The notes beneath the pieces are model-generated. The model did not search any database. It saw only the letters and a program-made list of their open reading frames with translations, and had not been told where the DNA came from. A DNA stretch of 64,000 nucleotides from Rhodopseudomonas boonkerdii (GTDB lineage: Bacteria > Pseudomonadota > Alphaproteobacteria > Rhizobiales > Xanthobacteraceae): the NCBI RefSeq assembly GCF_021184025.1, contig NZ_CP036537.1, forward strand, positions 2,852,001 to 2,916,000, written 5' to 3'. How positions within the stretch are numbered: position 1 is the first letter of the stretch; every line of letters starts with the position of its first letter. The position numbers and the translations under genes are program-made. Below, in pieces: positions 25,022 through 34,937 of this stretch.

Positions 25022-25423
25022 TCAGACCGGAATACGCAGGATTGCGAGGGCGAGGACCGCCTGGGCAGCGAAGCCGATGAGGAAGGCGATGGTACGGAGC
25101 ACCGGCAGGCCCAGCGTGTAGACCACCAGATGCGCAATGCGCGACCAGAAATAGACGATGCAAGCCATCACCGTGGCCGGAGTTGAGACGTCAGCGAGAT
25201 TGAGGATGATGACCAGCGGCGCGAAGATAATAAGATTCTCGACCGCATTGTCATGGGCGAACATCAGCCGGTTGGCCCATTCGGCCTGCGGCTTGTCGTT
25301 GCGCGAGGGATTGGCCATGGCGCCGCCGACGCCACGCACCATGACGCGGTTGATGCTGTAGGGTAACCAGAGCAGACCGGTCAAAATCACGGTCAGCGTC
25401 AGCCAGAATAATTCGCGCGTCAT
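25022..25423 (-). CDS. MAPEG family membrane protein
   Basis: 133-residue protein with four hydrophobic helices and the MAPEG pattern: an N-terminal helix ([20 protein letters not shown]), the RAHDN-like motif as [18 protein letters not shown], then [19 protein letters not shown] and a final helix. Eukaryotic MAPEG proteins act in eicosanoid and glutathione metabolism; the role of the bacterial ones is unclear. An AAGGAT site precedes the ATG. It is first in an operon with glsA. Confidence 0.88.
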   Translation of the reverse strand: MTRELFWLTLTVILTGLLWLPYSINRVMVRGVGGAMANPSRNDKPQAEWANRLMFAHDNAVENLIIFAPLVIILNLADVSTPATVMACIVYFWSRIAHLVVYTLGLPVLRTIAFLIGFAAQAVLALAILRIPV

Positions 25424-25668
25424 CGGCGTTATCCTTTCAGTGTTGCGTTTCCCAACGGCGACTACATGAAAGTCTGTCCTTCAGACTCATCCGTTGCGAC
25501 GCGCGTCTGCAACAGCTTTATGCCTGCTTGAAGGGGCAATTGTCGATAGGTCGTCGCGCTTTTGCTCCGATGCCGTATGGCCAGCCGGGTGAACGCTCGC
25601 GGATGCCGACGCCTCAGATGGCTTGATATTGCCACGGGCGCGGTCCGCAGATGATAGGACTGCGGCAC

Positions 25669-28465
25669 TCACCAGGTAACGCGGATGCCGGCATTGCCCT
25701 GAATGGTTTTCCGGTCATTGCTGTCGAGGTTGGTGGTGTAACTTGCGCCCGCGAAGACACCGACCGTGCTCGAGACCTTTGCGACGATGCCGCCACCGAA
25801 TTCAAGCGCGGTGGCCATGCGCCGGGTATCGAGAATATCGGTCCCGGCGAATGTGACGGTGTCACGACCACCGAAATCCTGCCAGAGATTTGCCTTGAGA
25901 TAGGGCTGAAGCAATGCCGCCGCGTTCTGGTAATTGCCTTGCAGCCGCAGGCCGATCCGTCCGCTCAAGGCATCGGCGCCGCCAAAGGACACGCTGGACA
26001 CCTGATCCTGCGTCGCTGCGAGCGACAGGTGCTGATAGATCAGTTGCGCTTGTGGCTCGATGCTGAGGTTGGGTGTCAGCCTGAACGGATAGCCGCTTTC
26101 GAGCGAGGCCAAAAAGCCGGTGCCATCGGTTGCCGCCGAGAGGCGGCCGATGGAGCTGGGAGAACCCGTGTACCAGCTGTGCATCACGACGCCATCGATA
26201 TACCAGTCGCCTGGGCCGATATGGGTCCAGTAGCCGCCGAGGCTGGTGGCATCCAGCGACAGCGTGCCAACTGCGACGTTCTGAAAGCCACCGCTGAAGC
26301 CATGGACATCGCCATAAGCGCGCCCGTAAGCGGCAAACAGGCCGACGCGATCACGGTGGCCGTTGTCGCTCTCCCAGCCGAACAGGTCGAGGCCAGATTG
26401 CAGGCCATTGACCATGCCGCGGAACGACGGATTGGTCATGCCGGACCATTGCTGGCTGGTGTGTTCACCGAAGACGCGTCCCCATGCGGCGGAAACAGTG
26501 CCGTTACCACCCGTTAGAAGACTTTGATCGCCCTGGCGATCGTGGAAATTACCAAGCGTGGTAATACCAAGCTGCCGTGCGACAGCGGGGACAGCCGAGT
26601 ATAGCGCGGCCTCCGGACGATAGAGCGGGATGGGGGCCGCTCCTGCAACAGGCGCGGGCGGCAGAATGGGCGTATTCGGCGCGGGGATGGGGGCCGGTGT
26701 CGGATCGGATGGCGTCCCAGTCGGCGTGACGGGGACCGGTGGCACGCTTGAGCGCAAATACCAGTTGTTGCTCGTGCCCGCCGAGACGCCGCCATGGAAG
26801 AGATAATATTGAGCCCGCCATCACCGAGCCGCCGCGGAGCGAGAACGCGTTGGCTGCCGTGGTCGCGCCGTTGGTGGCCTGAACCACAAGGATGCCGTCG
26901 CTGACTGTCAGGCCGCCCGAACCGCCGGCATTGGTCACGCCAATGCTCGTCGATCCCGATGCTGCGCCACCGGAAATCACCAGTCTGTCGGATGGTGAGT
27001 TGTCTGCGCCAAGAACCGATCGGACGTTTAGTTGTCCGCCGTTGCCGACGTAGTTGCCGACGATGGTGAGACTGTTCGCAGCGGGAGATGAGCCATTGGT
27101 AAGATCGATCAGGCCGGCATTGGTGACCGTGATGGCGGGGCCGCCGGGATAGGGCGTAATCGACGGATTGGCGCCATTGCCGGCGAGCAGGCTGGTGCCG
27201 GCTGCGATATTGACGTTGCCGGTCAGGGAGCTTTGCAGTTGTAGCGCACCGCTGCTGATGAAGGTGTCATGGAAATCGCCGCTGCCGCTCCAGGTCCAGG
27301 CAGAGCCTTCCATGTAGAGTGTCTGGAAATTCGTGAAGGGGTTGCTGGCCGTGCCGGTGCCTTGCAGGTGGACCGTATTGGCGCCGCCGCCGCCGTTGGC
27401 AAGTCCGATAATTTGGGAGCCAGTCTGCAGGGTCAGGGTGACGTTGCCGTTGCCGCCGAGCAAAGCGGTGCCACCGCCGCCACTGATCAGGCCGGCATTG
27501 GTAATCGAGCTGGGGCCGTTCAAGGTCCGGATTGCAGTTCCCTGATCGCTGATGATCTGGCCACCCGACAGATTCTGGATGGTCGCCGCGAAACCTGGCG
27601 CAGTATTGGAATCGACAGCGAACGATCCCGCACCCGTGGCGTGGATCGTTCCGCTGTTCGTCAACCGGTCATTGGTTCCTTGCATATAGGCGGCGGTGCT
27701 GTTGCTACCGTTCGTCGAGAGCGTGCCGGTATTGATGATGACGCCGTTCTGTCCGAGAATCGAAGCGGCGCGCGCACTGCTTCCATTTGTCGTGACGGTG
27801 CCGGTGTTGATCAATGTGTTGTTGGGTTGTCCGCCGCCACTTTGCCCCCAGCTGGCGGTCATTCCATAAGCGTTTGGCCCGGTTGTCGTGATCGTGCCGT
27901 TATTGGTCAGGGTGTTGCCGCTGCCGTCGGCGGCAATGCCGTCGTTGTAGGCGCCAGTCGTGCTGATGACGCCCGATACGCCGTTGGTGATGAGATTGTT
28001 GTTGCCGGAGCCAAGCAGGCCGGCGCCTCGATTGAGGCCGCCGCCTCCACCCCCTGACAGGGCAATACTGCCGTCGTTGTTGATCGTGCTGCCATCGACG
28101 ACGCGCACACCGGTGACGCTGGTCGCGCGCGTAATCGTCAGCGCACTTCCATTCTGAATATTGACGGTGACATTCGAGCTGCCGGGCACGGCTGTGACGG
28201 CGGCAGTCGTCGGATTGGGCGCAGAGCTGTCGCAAGTAACGGTTTGTCCCGATGTGGGGGCGCTGTTGTTGCACGCGGCGAGCGCTGGGGCGGGAGAAAA
28301 TAGCAGCGATCCGGTTGCCAAGGCGCTGGTGGAGAGCAGCACGACAGCGTGCGAAAACTGACAGGCGTTCTTGCTGGAACTGCGCGGCATACGACTAGCG
28401 GCTAGGCGCTGACGTACTGACCACACTGTGCTGTCGAGAGAGCAAGCCGCGACGCGTGCGAACAT
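25669..28465 (-). pseudogene. Autotransporter (type Va), passenger and barrel in different frames
   Basis: Read together this is a type V autotransporter of about 930 residues. The passenger frame starts at 28465 (MFARVAACSL) or 28390 (MPRSSSKNAC) with a signal ending SPAPALAA. It continues through Asn/Gly/Thr-rich beta-helix repeats such as NNGTITTTGPNAYG and TNSGTIHATGAGSF. The barrel is in another frame ending at 25669: linker PPVPVTPTGTPSDPTPAP, then a 270-residue outer-membrane barrel with terminal aromatic GIRVTW. The normal junction AQYYLFHGGVSAGTSNNWYL is only readable after a frame change at about 26811-26820 (minus strand GCG-G-GCTCAA: one extra or two missing bases). As written, the passenger frame runs on to a stop at 26549 without a barrel, so no surface protein is made. 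A sequencing error or very rare frameshifting remains possible. The CCGCAG/CTGCGG hairpin just after the stop may be a weak terminator. Confidence 0.8.
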
Positions 28466-28734
28466 ACTCGAATTCCATCTTATTCGAATCGAATGTTCTG
28501 GCGGCCTCTGAGAAACAAGCTGACGGAGCTGTCTTTCCGTCAATCTGCACTGCATCAAAGTCGTGCGCAGATCATGGAACCCATTTGCGAATACGGATTC
28601 GCAAATCGTTGTTCTGCAAGTCTTTGCAAGGCTCTGCGCGCAGCCGATCTGTGTTGTGATAATAAGGTGACGTTGCAACTATAAAAACAACAGCTGCTAA
28701 CAACAGCCGGCAACGATGCAGTCGTTGAGCTCGC
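28466..28734. other. Region between phaC and the autotransporter
   Basis: 269 bases, AT-richer than its surroundings, with no gene recognised. It holds a 10-bp dyad at 28583-28606 and short direct repeats of TGCAAG around 28615-28630. It must contain the autotransporter promoter. Confidence 0.5.
28583..28606. promoter_or_regulatory. Operator-like dyad upstream of the autotransporter
   Basis: ATTTGCGAAT, ACGG, ATTCGCAAAT: a perfect 10-bp inverted repeat with a 4-base centre, the geometry of a dimeric helix-turn-helix operator. It lies about 120 bases upstream of the autotransporter start. There is no T-tract, so it does not look like a terminator. The regulator is unknown. Confidence 0.45.
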
Positions 28735-30588
28735 TCAGGCGCGAACGCGTACGTAACTACCGGGCGCGTCCTCCAGTGCCGGAAACGTCTCGGTCCCGAC
28801 AGCGCGTGCCGGTACTTGCTCGGCGTCGATACCGTCGATCCATTCGCGCCAGTTCGGCCACCAGGAGCCTGCATGCTCCGTTGCGGTCTTCATCCAGTCC
28901 GCAACATTCGCCGCGTGATTGCTGTCGTTGGTCCAGTATTGATATTTCCCGGACGAAGGCGGGTTGACGACGCCAGCAATGTGACCGGAGCCGGACAGCA
29001 CGTATTTCACGGGGCCACCGAAGAATTGCGAGCCGTACAGCACCGACTCCGCCGGTGCGATATGGTCCTCGCGCGTGGCGAGATTGTAGACGGGTACCTT
29101 GACCTTGGAGAGATCGAGGCGGGTATTGTCGAGCACCATATTGCCGGTCGAGAGCTTGTTCTCGAGATAGCAGTTGCGGAGATAGAACGAATGATTGGCG
29201 GCCGGCATCCGCGTCGCGTCGGAATTCCAGTGCAGCAAGTCGAACGCTCGGGGCATGTTACCCTTGAGATAGTTGTTCACGACATAGGACCAGATTAGGT
29301 CGTTCGAGCGCAGCATGTTGAAGGCCATCGCCATCTTGCTGCCTTCAAGAACGCCAGCTGCCTGCATGTCCTTTTCCAGCGCTGAAATCTGGTCCTCATC
29401 GACGAACACCATGAGATCGCCGGCATGGGTGAAATCCACCTGTGCCGCCATGAAGGTCGCCGAGGCCGCACGCACGCGGCGGCGTTCGGCAAGCCAGGCC
29501 AGCGTCGAGGCGAGCAGAGTGCCGCCGACGCAATAGCCGATGGTGTGGACCGTAAGCTCGCCGGTGACCTTCTCGATGACGTCCATGGCCGCAAGCGGGC
29601 CCTGCTTCATGTAGTCTTCGAAGGTCTTGGTCCCCAGTGTCTTGTCTGGATTGACCCAGGAGATCACGAATACCGTCAGCCCCTGATCGACGCACCATTT
29701 GATGAATGATTTTTCGGGCTTGAGGTCGAGAATGTAGAATTTGTTGATCCAGGGCGGCACAATCAGGAGCGGCGTCCGCAGCACGCTCGAGGTCGTCGGC
29801 GTGTATTGGATCAGCTGCATGATCTCGTTCTGGTAGATCACCTTGCCCGGCGTCGTCGCCATATTGACGCCGACTTCGAGATCCTTGGGATCGGACTGGC
29901 GGATGCGCAGCGCGCCGCGGCCGGCTTCCATGTCCTCGGCGAGCATGGACATGCCGCGCATCAGGTTGCTGCCATTGGAGGCGACGGTTTCGCGCAGCAC
30001 TTCCGGATTGGTCAGCACGAAGTTCGACGGCGAAATCGCGTTGGTAATCTGGGTGACGTAGAACTCGGCCTTCTTTCGCGTATGCGCGTCCAGTCCCTCG
30101 GCGTTCCGGACGAGGTCGAATGCCCATTGCGTGCCGAGCAGATAGGCCTGCAACACGAAGTCGAAGAACTGGTTCGACTTCCATTCGGGATCGCTGAAGC
30201 GCTTGTCCTTGAGCGGCGCCTGCGATGATGGCTCCGCGCTCTCGCCGGTCATCCGGCGCATCGCCGAGCCCCAAAGATCGAGGTAAGCCTTTCCGAGTTT
30301 CATCTGCAGCTCGGTGGAGCGCTTTTCGTCGGACAGCCAGTAATTGGCCACCGTGCTGAATGTCTTGATGATCTCGGTCAGCTCGTTCGGCGGCTTGTCC
30401 TGAATCTCGCCGGTCTGGCGCGGCTGCAGATAGGCGGCCAGTGCCTTGCCGCTGCTTTCCATGGCCTTGGCCATGTTGAGCGCGAAGGCTTCGGGATTGA
30501 ACGGTTTCGCCGCCCCGTCGTCGGTTTTGCCGTTGGCTTGACTGCTGGCGGGGCCGGGGGAGGTTTTGGTATCGGCGACGTCGGTCAT
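28735..30588 (-). CDS. phaC: Class I poly(3-hydroxyalkanoate) synthase
   Basis: 617-residue PHA polymerase, polymerising (R)-3-hydroxyacyl-CoA into storage granules. After a low-complexity N-terminus (residues 1-30) come the PhaC N-terminal domain and the alpha/beta-hydrolase core. The lipase-like box is GYCVGG with nucleophile C353. The catalytic Asp lies in LATREDHIAP and the His in SGSGHIAG. The length fits class I (single-subunit) enzymes. No phaR, phaA or phaB is adjacent. Nucleophile and triad are all present, so it should be active. Confidence 0.95.
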   Translation of the reverse strand: MTDVADTKTSPGPASSQANGKTDDGAAKPFNPEAFALNMAKAMESSGKALAAYLQPRQTGEIQDKPPNELTEIIKTFSTVANYWLSDEKRSTELQMKLGKAYLDLWGSAMRRMTGESAEPSSQAPLKDKRFSDPEWKSNQFFDFVLQAYLLGTQWAFDLVRNAEGLDAHTRKKAEFYVTQITNAISPSNFVLTNPEVLRETVASNGSNLMRGMSMLAEDMEAGRGALRIRQSDPKDLEVGVNMATTPGKVIYQNEIMQLIQYTPTTSSVLRTPLLIVPPWINKFYILDLKPEKSFIKWCVDQGLTVFVISWVNPDKTLGTKTFEDYMKQGPLAAMDVIEKVTGELTVHTIGYCVGGTLLASTLAWLAERRRVRAASATFMAAQVDFTHAGDLMVFVDEDQISALEKDMQAAGVLEGSKMAMAFNMLRSNDLIWSYVVNNYLKGNMPRAFDLLHWNSDATRMPAANHSFYLRNCYLENKLSTGNMVLDNTRLDLSKVKVPVYNLATREDHIAPAESVLYGSQFFGGPVKYVLSGSGHIAGVVNPPSSGKYQYWTNDSNHAANVADWMKTATEHAGSWWPNWREWIDGIDAEQVPARAVGTETFPALEDAPGSYVRVRA

Positions 30589-30814
30589 GGCACGGCTGCG
30601 GTTTCATTCCAATGCGGTGACGCTACGTCACCACGCCGGAGCATGATGACACAGTTCGCGGATCGCCGCAGGATTCGATGTGCTGCAGCGCGTCATGCGT
30701 CTTGCTTCCGTCATATTGAGAGCCCAAGCCCTTGCCCGGAAGTTGTGCCATTCTGACGGCGTTAAAGATTTGTCATCTAGAATGGTGCTGTGCGGTAGTA
30801 GGCCGCCGAAAGGG

Positions 30815-31156
30815 ATGGCAGGTTGTAGCGTGACTGGTTCCGGCGCAGGTAACGAGACGAGGGCAGGCGGTCGGGCGAGTGTCCTGGCGGCTTTGCTGGC
30901 GCTCGGCCTCGTTCTTGGGGGCTGTGCCTCGACTGTGGCTGATCTTCCGGTCGTGGGAGCGCCGTCGAACCTGCCGGCGCGGTCGGCTCAGCCTGGTGAA
31001 TATCTGCCGGTGCACGACATCCCGACCGCCCGCAGCAAGGATTCCACGCTGGCCCCGGCCGACCAGGCCAAGCTTGAGGCCGACCTGATCAAGGCCCGCG
31101 ACCGGCAGGCCGTGGCCGCTCCGGCCGACGCCGCGGCAAAAACCTCGGCCCGCTGA
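30815..31156 (+). CDS. Small lipoprotein
   Basis: About 113 residues. A basic N-terminus is followed by a hydrophobic segment and lipobox (VLAALLALGLVLGGCAS), so the Cys should be lipidated and the rest exported. The mature part is short, Pro/Ala-rich and polar (PVHDIPTARSKDS, then a charged helix DQAKLEADLIKARDR), with no known domain. The start is uncertain: ATG 30815 has AAAGGG directly against it, GTG 30830 has AGG at better spacing, and ATG 30782 is also in frame. It is divergent from phaC. Confidence 0.65.
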   Translation: MAGCSVTGSGAGNETRAGGRASVLAALLALGLVLGGCASTVADLPVVGAPSNLPARSAQPGEYLPVHDIPTARSKDSTLAPADQAKLEADLIKARDRQAVAAPADAAAKTSAR

Positions 31157-31255
31157 GCGATTCCACCCGGTCGTGACTGGTGTCACCCGGCCCCCATGCT
31201 AGAAAGAGACGATTCAACCGCACCTTGAAGGCGGTTCCTCCGGAGCCCGAGACCC

Positions 31256-32476
31256 ATGGAAGATTTTTACCGAATTCGCCGTCTGCCGCCCTATGTGTTC
31301 GAACAGATCAACCGGGCCAAGGCCGCCGCGCGCAATTCGGGCGCCGACATTATCGACATGGGCATGGGCAATCCGGATCTGCCAACCCCGCCGCATGTCC
31401 TCGAGAAGCTTAAGGAAACCCTCGGCAAGCCGCGTACCGACGGCTATTCGTCGTCGAAGGGCATTCCGGGTCTCCGCAAGGCCCAGGCGGCTTATTACGC
31501 CCGCCGCTTCGGCGTGAAGCTGAACCCGGATACCCAGATCGTCGCCACGCTGGGGTCGAAGGAGGGCTTTGCCAACGTCGCCCAGGCGATCACCGCGCCG
31601 GGCGATGTCGTGCTGGTGCCCAATCCGAGCTATCCGATCCATGCGTTCGGCTTCCTGATGGCCGGCGGCGTGATCCGCTCGGTGCCGTCGGACCCGACGC
31701 CGGATTTCTTCTCTGCGGTGGAGCGTGCCATCCAGCACTCGATCCCCAAGCCGATCGCGCTGGTGGTCTGCTATCCGTCGAACCCGACTGCCAAAGTTGC
31801 GAGCCTCGATTTCTACAAGGACCTCGTCGCCTTTGCGAAGAAGCACGAGATCTACATCCTGTCCGATCTCGCTTACGCCGAGGTCTATTTCGACGACAAG
31901 AATCCGCCGCCGTCGGTGCTGCAGGTGCCCGGCGCGATGGATGTCACCGTCGAGTTCACCTCGATGTCCAAGACCTTCTCCATGGCCGGCTGGCGTATGG
32001 GCTTCGCGGTCGGTAACGAGCGCATCGTCGCCGCTTTGACGCGGGTGAAATCCTATCTCGACTACGGTGCTTTCACGCCGGTGCAGGTGGCTGCCACCGC
32101 CGCGCTGAACGGGCCTGACGATTGTATCCGCGAAATGCGCGACACCTATCGCAAGCGCCGCGACACGCTGGTGGAAAGCTTCGGCCGCGCCGGCTGGAAT
32201 ATCCCGTCGCCGGAAGCCTCGATGTTCGCCTGGACGCCGCTGCCCGAGAAGTTCCGCGAGCTCGGCTCCATGCAATTCGCCACGCTTCTCGTTGAAAAAT
32301 CCGGCGTGGTGGTGTCCCCCGGTGTCGGATTCGGCGAACATGGCGAGGGCTATGTCCGCATCGCCATCGTCGAGAACGAACAACGCATTCGCCAGGCTGC
32401 CCGCGGCGTGCGCCGCTTCCTTGAAAGCGGGCTGGAAACGTTGCACAACGTGGTTCCGCTCGCCAACCGGCGATAA
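31256..32476 (+). CDS. PLP aminotransferase class I/II (AlaC / LL-diaminopimelate aminotransferase-like)
   Basis: 406-residue fold-type I aminotransferase. It has an N-terminal lid (DFYRIRRLPPYVFEQINRAK), substrate and PLP motifs MGMGNPDLPTPPHV, LGSKEGFANVAQAI and VVCYPSNPTA, and the PLP-binding lysine in TSMSKTFSMAGWRMGF. The C-terminal Arg region is EGYVRIAIVENEQR. Automatic annotation often calls this group LL-diaminopimelate aminotransferase; AlaC-type alanine transaminase activity is equally compatible. It lies 71 bases upstream of hom, and its amino-acid context fits pyruvate/alanine or aspartate-family metabolism. Confidence 0.9.
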   Translation: MEDFYRIRRLPPYVFEQINRAKAAARNSGADIIDMGMGNPDLPTPPHVLEKLKETLGKPRTDGYSSSKGIPGLRKAQAAYYARRFGVKLNPDTQIVATLGSKEGFANVAQAITAPGDVVLVPNPSYPIHAFGFLMAGGVIRSVPSDPTPDFFSAVERAIQHSIPKPIALVVCYPSNPTAKVASLDFYKDLVAFAKKHEIYILSDLAYAEVYFDDKNPPPSVLQVPGAMDVTVEFTSMSKTFSMAGWRMGFAVGNERIVAALTRVKSYLDYGAFTPVQVAATAALNGPDDCIREMRDTYRKRRDTLVESFGRAGWNIPSPEASMFAWTPLPEKFRELGSMQFATLLVEKSGVVVSPGVGFGEHGEGYVRIAIVENEQRIRQAARGVRRFLESGLETLHNVVPLANRR

Positions 32477-32547
32477 GGCCGGCGCGGAAGTCCCAAGCTT
32501 CCGCGCAATCCCCGGCTCACCAAGAAAATCCGACAGGTTACAATTCT

Positions 32548-33870
32548 ATGGTCGCACCCCTCAAAGTGGGTATCGCGGGTCTCGGCACCGTTGGCGCCGA
32601 AGTCGTCCGTCTCATCGAACAGCAGCAGTCCATCCTCGCCGCGCGCTGCGGCCGCGGCATCAAGGTCGTGGCGGTCACCGCGCGTAACAAGGCCAAGAAG
32701 CGTGGTATCGACCTGCGCGGCATCGACTGGATGAAGGACCCGCTCGCGGTTGCGACCCATCCTGAGGTCGACTGCTTCGTCGAACTGATGGGAGGGGCGG
32801 GCGATCCCGCACTCGGCTCGATCTCCGCCGCACTTGCCGCCGGCAAGTCCGTCGTCACCGCGAACAAGGCGCTGGTCGCCAAGCACGGCCTCAAGCTTGC
32901 GACGTCGGCCGAGAAGCATGGCGGCGCGCTGAACTACGAAGCCGCCGTCGCCGGTGCCATCCCGGTCATCAAGACCATTCGCGAGGGCCTGTCGGGCACC
33001 TCCATCAACCGCGTCTATGGCATCCTCAACGGCACCTGCAACTATATCCTGACCCGGATGGAGCAGGAGGGGCTGTCTTTCGAGGAATGCCTGAAGGACG
33101 CGCAGCGCCTCGGCTATGCCGAAGCCGAACCGTCCTTCGACGTGGACGGATATGACACCGCGCAAAAACTCGCGATCCTTGCCAGCCTCGCTTTCGGCAC
33201 CAAGGTCGCCGAGAGTGCTGTTTCTGTGGAAGGCATTTCCACCATTGCCGCTGAAGATCTCCGCGCGGCGGCCGAACTCGGTTATCGTATCAAGCTGCTT
33301 GGCGTGGCCATGCGCACCAAGACGGGTATCGAGCAGCGCGTGCATCCGACCATGGTGCCGCTGACCTCGTCCATCGCGCAGGTGATGGGCGTGACCAATG
33401 CCGTGACCATCGATGGTGCCGGTATCGCGCCGATCACGCTGGTCGGACCGGGGGCGGGCGGTGCCGCCACGGCGTCTGCCGTACTGGCCGATATCGCCGA
33501 TGTCGCGCGCAACGTCCGTGCGCTGCCGTTCGCGCAGCCGGTTGCGAAGCTGAAGACCACCACCAAGGCGCCGATGGAGCGTCACGAAGGCGGCTATTAC
33601 ATCCGCCTGATGGCGCGCGATCTCGCCGGCACCGCTGCGCGCATCGCCACGCGTCTCGCCGAGCAGAAGATCTCGCTCGAGTCGATCGTGCAAAAGCATC
33701 CGAACGGCAAGCTCGAGCCGATCGATGGCACAAGAAAATCGTCACCCGTGCCGGTTATCCTGATCACCTATGCCACGGCTGAGGATGCCATGCGCCGCGC
33801 GCTGCAGGCCGTGCAGAAGGACAAGGTGATCTCGGGCAAGCCGCAGGTCATCCGCATCGAAAAGAACTGA
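32548..33870 (+). CDS. hom: Homoserine dehydrogenase
   Basis: 440-residue monofunctional homoserine dehydrogenase, reducing aspartate semialdehyde to homoserine for threonine and methionine. The N-terminal NAD(P) motif is GIAGLGTVGAEVVRLI. The homoserine-binding domain has the catalytic-Lys region (GILNGTCNYILTRMEQEG) and YAEAEPSFDVDGYDTAQKLA. A C-terminal ACT domain (GGYYIRLMARDLAGTAARIA) indicates feedback control by threonine. It lies between the aminotransferase and glpX on the same strand. Confidence 0.96.
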   Translation: MVAPLKVGIAGLGTVGAEVVRLIEQQQSILAARCGRGIKVVAVTARNKAKKRGIDLRGIDWMKDPLAVATHPEVDCFVELMGGAGDPALGSISAALAAGKSVVTANKALVAKHGLKLATSAEKHGGALNYEAAVAGAIPVIKTIREGLSGTSINRVYGILNGTCNYILTRMEQEGLSFEECLKDAQRLGYAEAEPSFDVDGYDTAQKLAILASLAFGTKVAESAVSVEGISTIAAEDLRAAAELGYRIKLLGVAMRTKTGIEQRVHPTMVPLTSSIAQVMGVTNAVTIDGAGIAPITLVGPGAGGAATASAVLADIADVARNVRALPFAQPVAKLKTTTKAPMERHEGGYYIRLMARDLAGTAARIATRLAEQKISLESIVQKHPNGKLEPIDGTRKSSPVPVILITYATAEDAMRRALQAVQKDKVISGKPQVIRIEKN

Positions 33871-33928
33871 TCGCCCGCGAAAGAGTTATAGGGTCTCATC
33901 CAGGACCCGCTGCCAAAGGAGCCAATCG

Positions 33929-34927
33929 ATGTCCACCCATATTTCCGTCCCGCCGCAGCAACTCCTCGAGCGAATTCTGACACTGGAAATCGTGCGCGTC
34001 ACCGAACGTGCGGCCGTGTCGGCGGCTCGCCTGCGCGGTCACGGCAAGGAAAAGGCGGCCGATCAGGCCGCCGTGGACGCGATGCGCCGTGAGCTCAACA
34101 AGCTGCCCATCGAAGGCACCATCGTGATTGGCGAAGGCGAGCGCGACGAAGCTCCGATGCTTTATATCGGTGAGAAGGTCGGTATCAATGCCGGCCCTAA
34201 GGTGGACATCGCCGTCGATCCACTCGAAGGCACCACGCTGTGCGCCAAGGATATGCCGGGCTCGATCGCAACCCTCGCGATGGCCGATGGTGGCACGCTG
34301 CTGCACGCCCCTGACGTCTATATGGAAAAGATCGCCATCGGTCCCGGCTACGACAAGAACGTCATCAATATCGATGCCCCGCCGGAAGAGAACATCAAGC
34401 GTCTCGCCAAAGCCAAGGGCGTGCCGGTCTCCGAGATCACCGCATTGGTGCTCGAGCGCCCGCGCCATGAAGCGCTGATCAACGCGATCCGTGCCACCGG
34501 CGCTTCGCTGCGGTTGATTCCGGATGGCGATGTCGCTGGCGTTATCCACACCACGGATCCGGACAAGTCGGGCATCGACATTTATATGGGCACGGGCGGT
34601 GCGCCGGAAGGTGTGTTGGCGGCCGTGGCGCTGCGCTGCATGGGCGGCCAGATGCAGACCCGCCTGATCCTCGACACCGAGGAAAAGCGCGAACGCGCTG
34701 CGAAGATGGGCGTGACCGACCCGAAGCTGATCTATGGCATCGAGGACATGGCCAAGGGCGACTGCCTGTTTGCGGCCACCGGCGTGACCGACGGCGCGCT
34801 GCTGTCGGGCGTCAAGTTCCGTGGCGACGTGATCGAGACCGAGACCATCGTGATGCGCTCGGTGACTGGTACCGTCCGTGTCATCAAGGGCGAGCATCGC
34901 CAGCTCGAAAAATTCCACCTCGACTGA
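33929..34927 (+). CDS. glpX: Fructose-1,6-bisphosphatase class II
   Basis: 332-residue GlpX-type fructose-1,6-bisphosphatase for gluconeogenesis and, in autotrophs, the Calvin cycle (where it may also hydrolyse sedoheptulose bisphosphate). Metal-site motifs are IEGTIVIGEGERDEAPML, DIAVDPLEGTTLCA and GTGGAPEGVLAAVALR. A good AAAGGAG site precedes the ATG. The hom-glpX order upstream of recJ is common in this group. Confidence 0.95.
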   Translation: MSTHISVPPQQLLERILTLEIVRVTERAAVSAARLRGHGKEKAADQAAVDAMRRELNKLPIEGTIVIGEGERDEAPMLYIGEKVGINAGPKVDIAVDPLEGTTLCAKDMPGSIATLAMADGGTLLHAPDVYMEKIAIGPGYDKNVINIDAPPEENIKRLAKAKGVPVSEITALVLERPRHEALINAIRATGASLRLIPDGDVAGVIHTTDPDKSGIDIYMGTGGAPEGVLAAVALRCMGGQMQTRLILDTEEKRERAAKMGVTDPKLIYGIEDMAKGDCLFAATGVTDGALLSGVKFRGDVIETETIVMRSVTGTVRVIKGEHRQLEKFHLD

Positions 34928-34937
34928 GCACGCGCAA

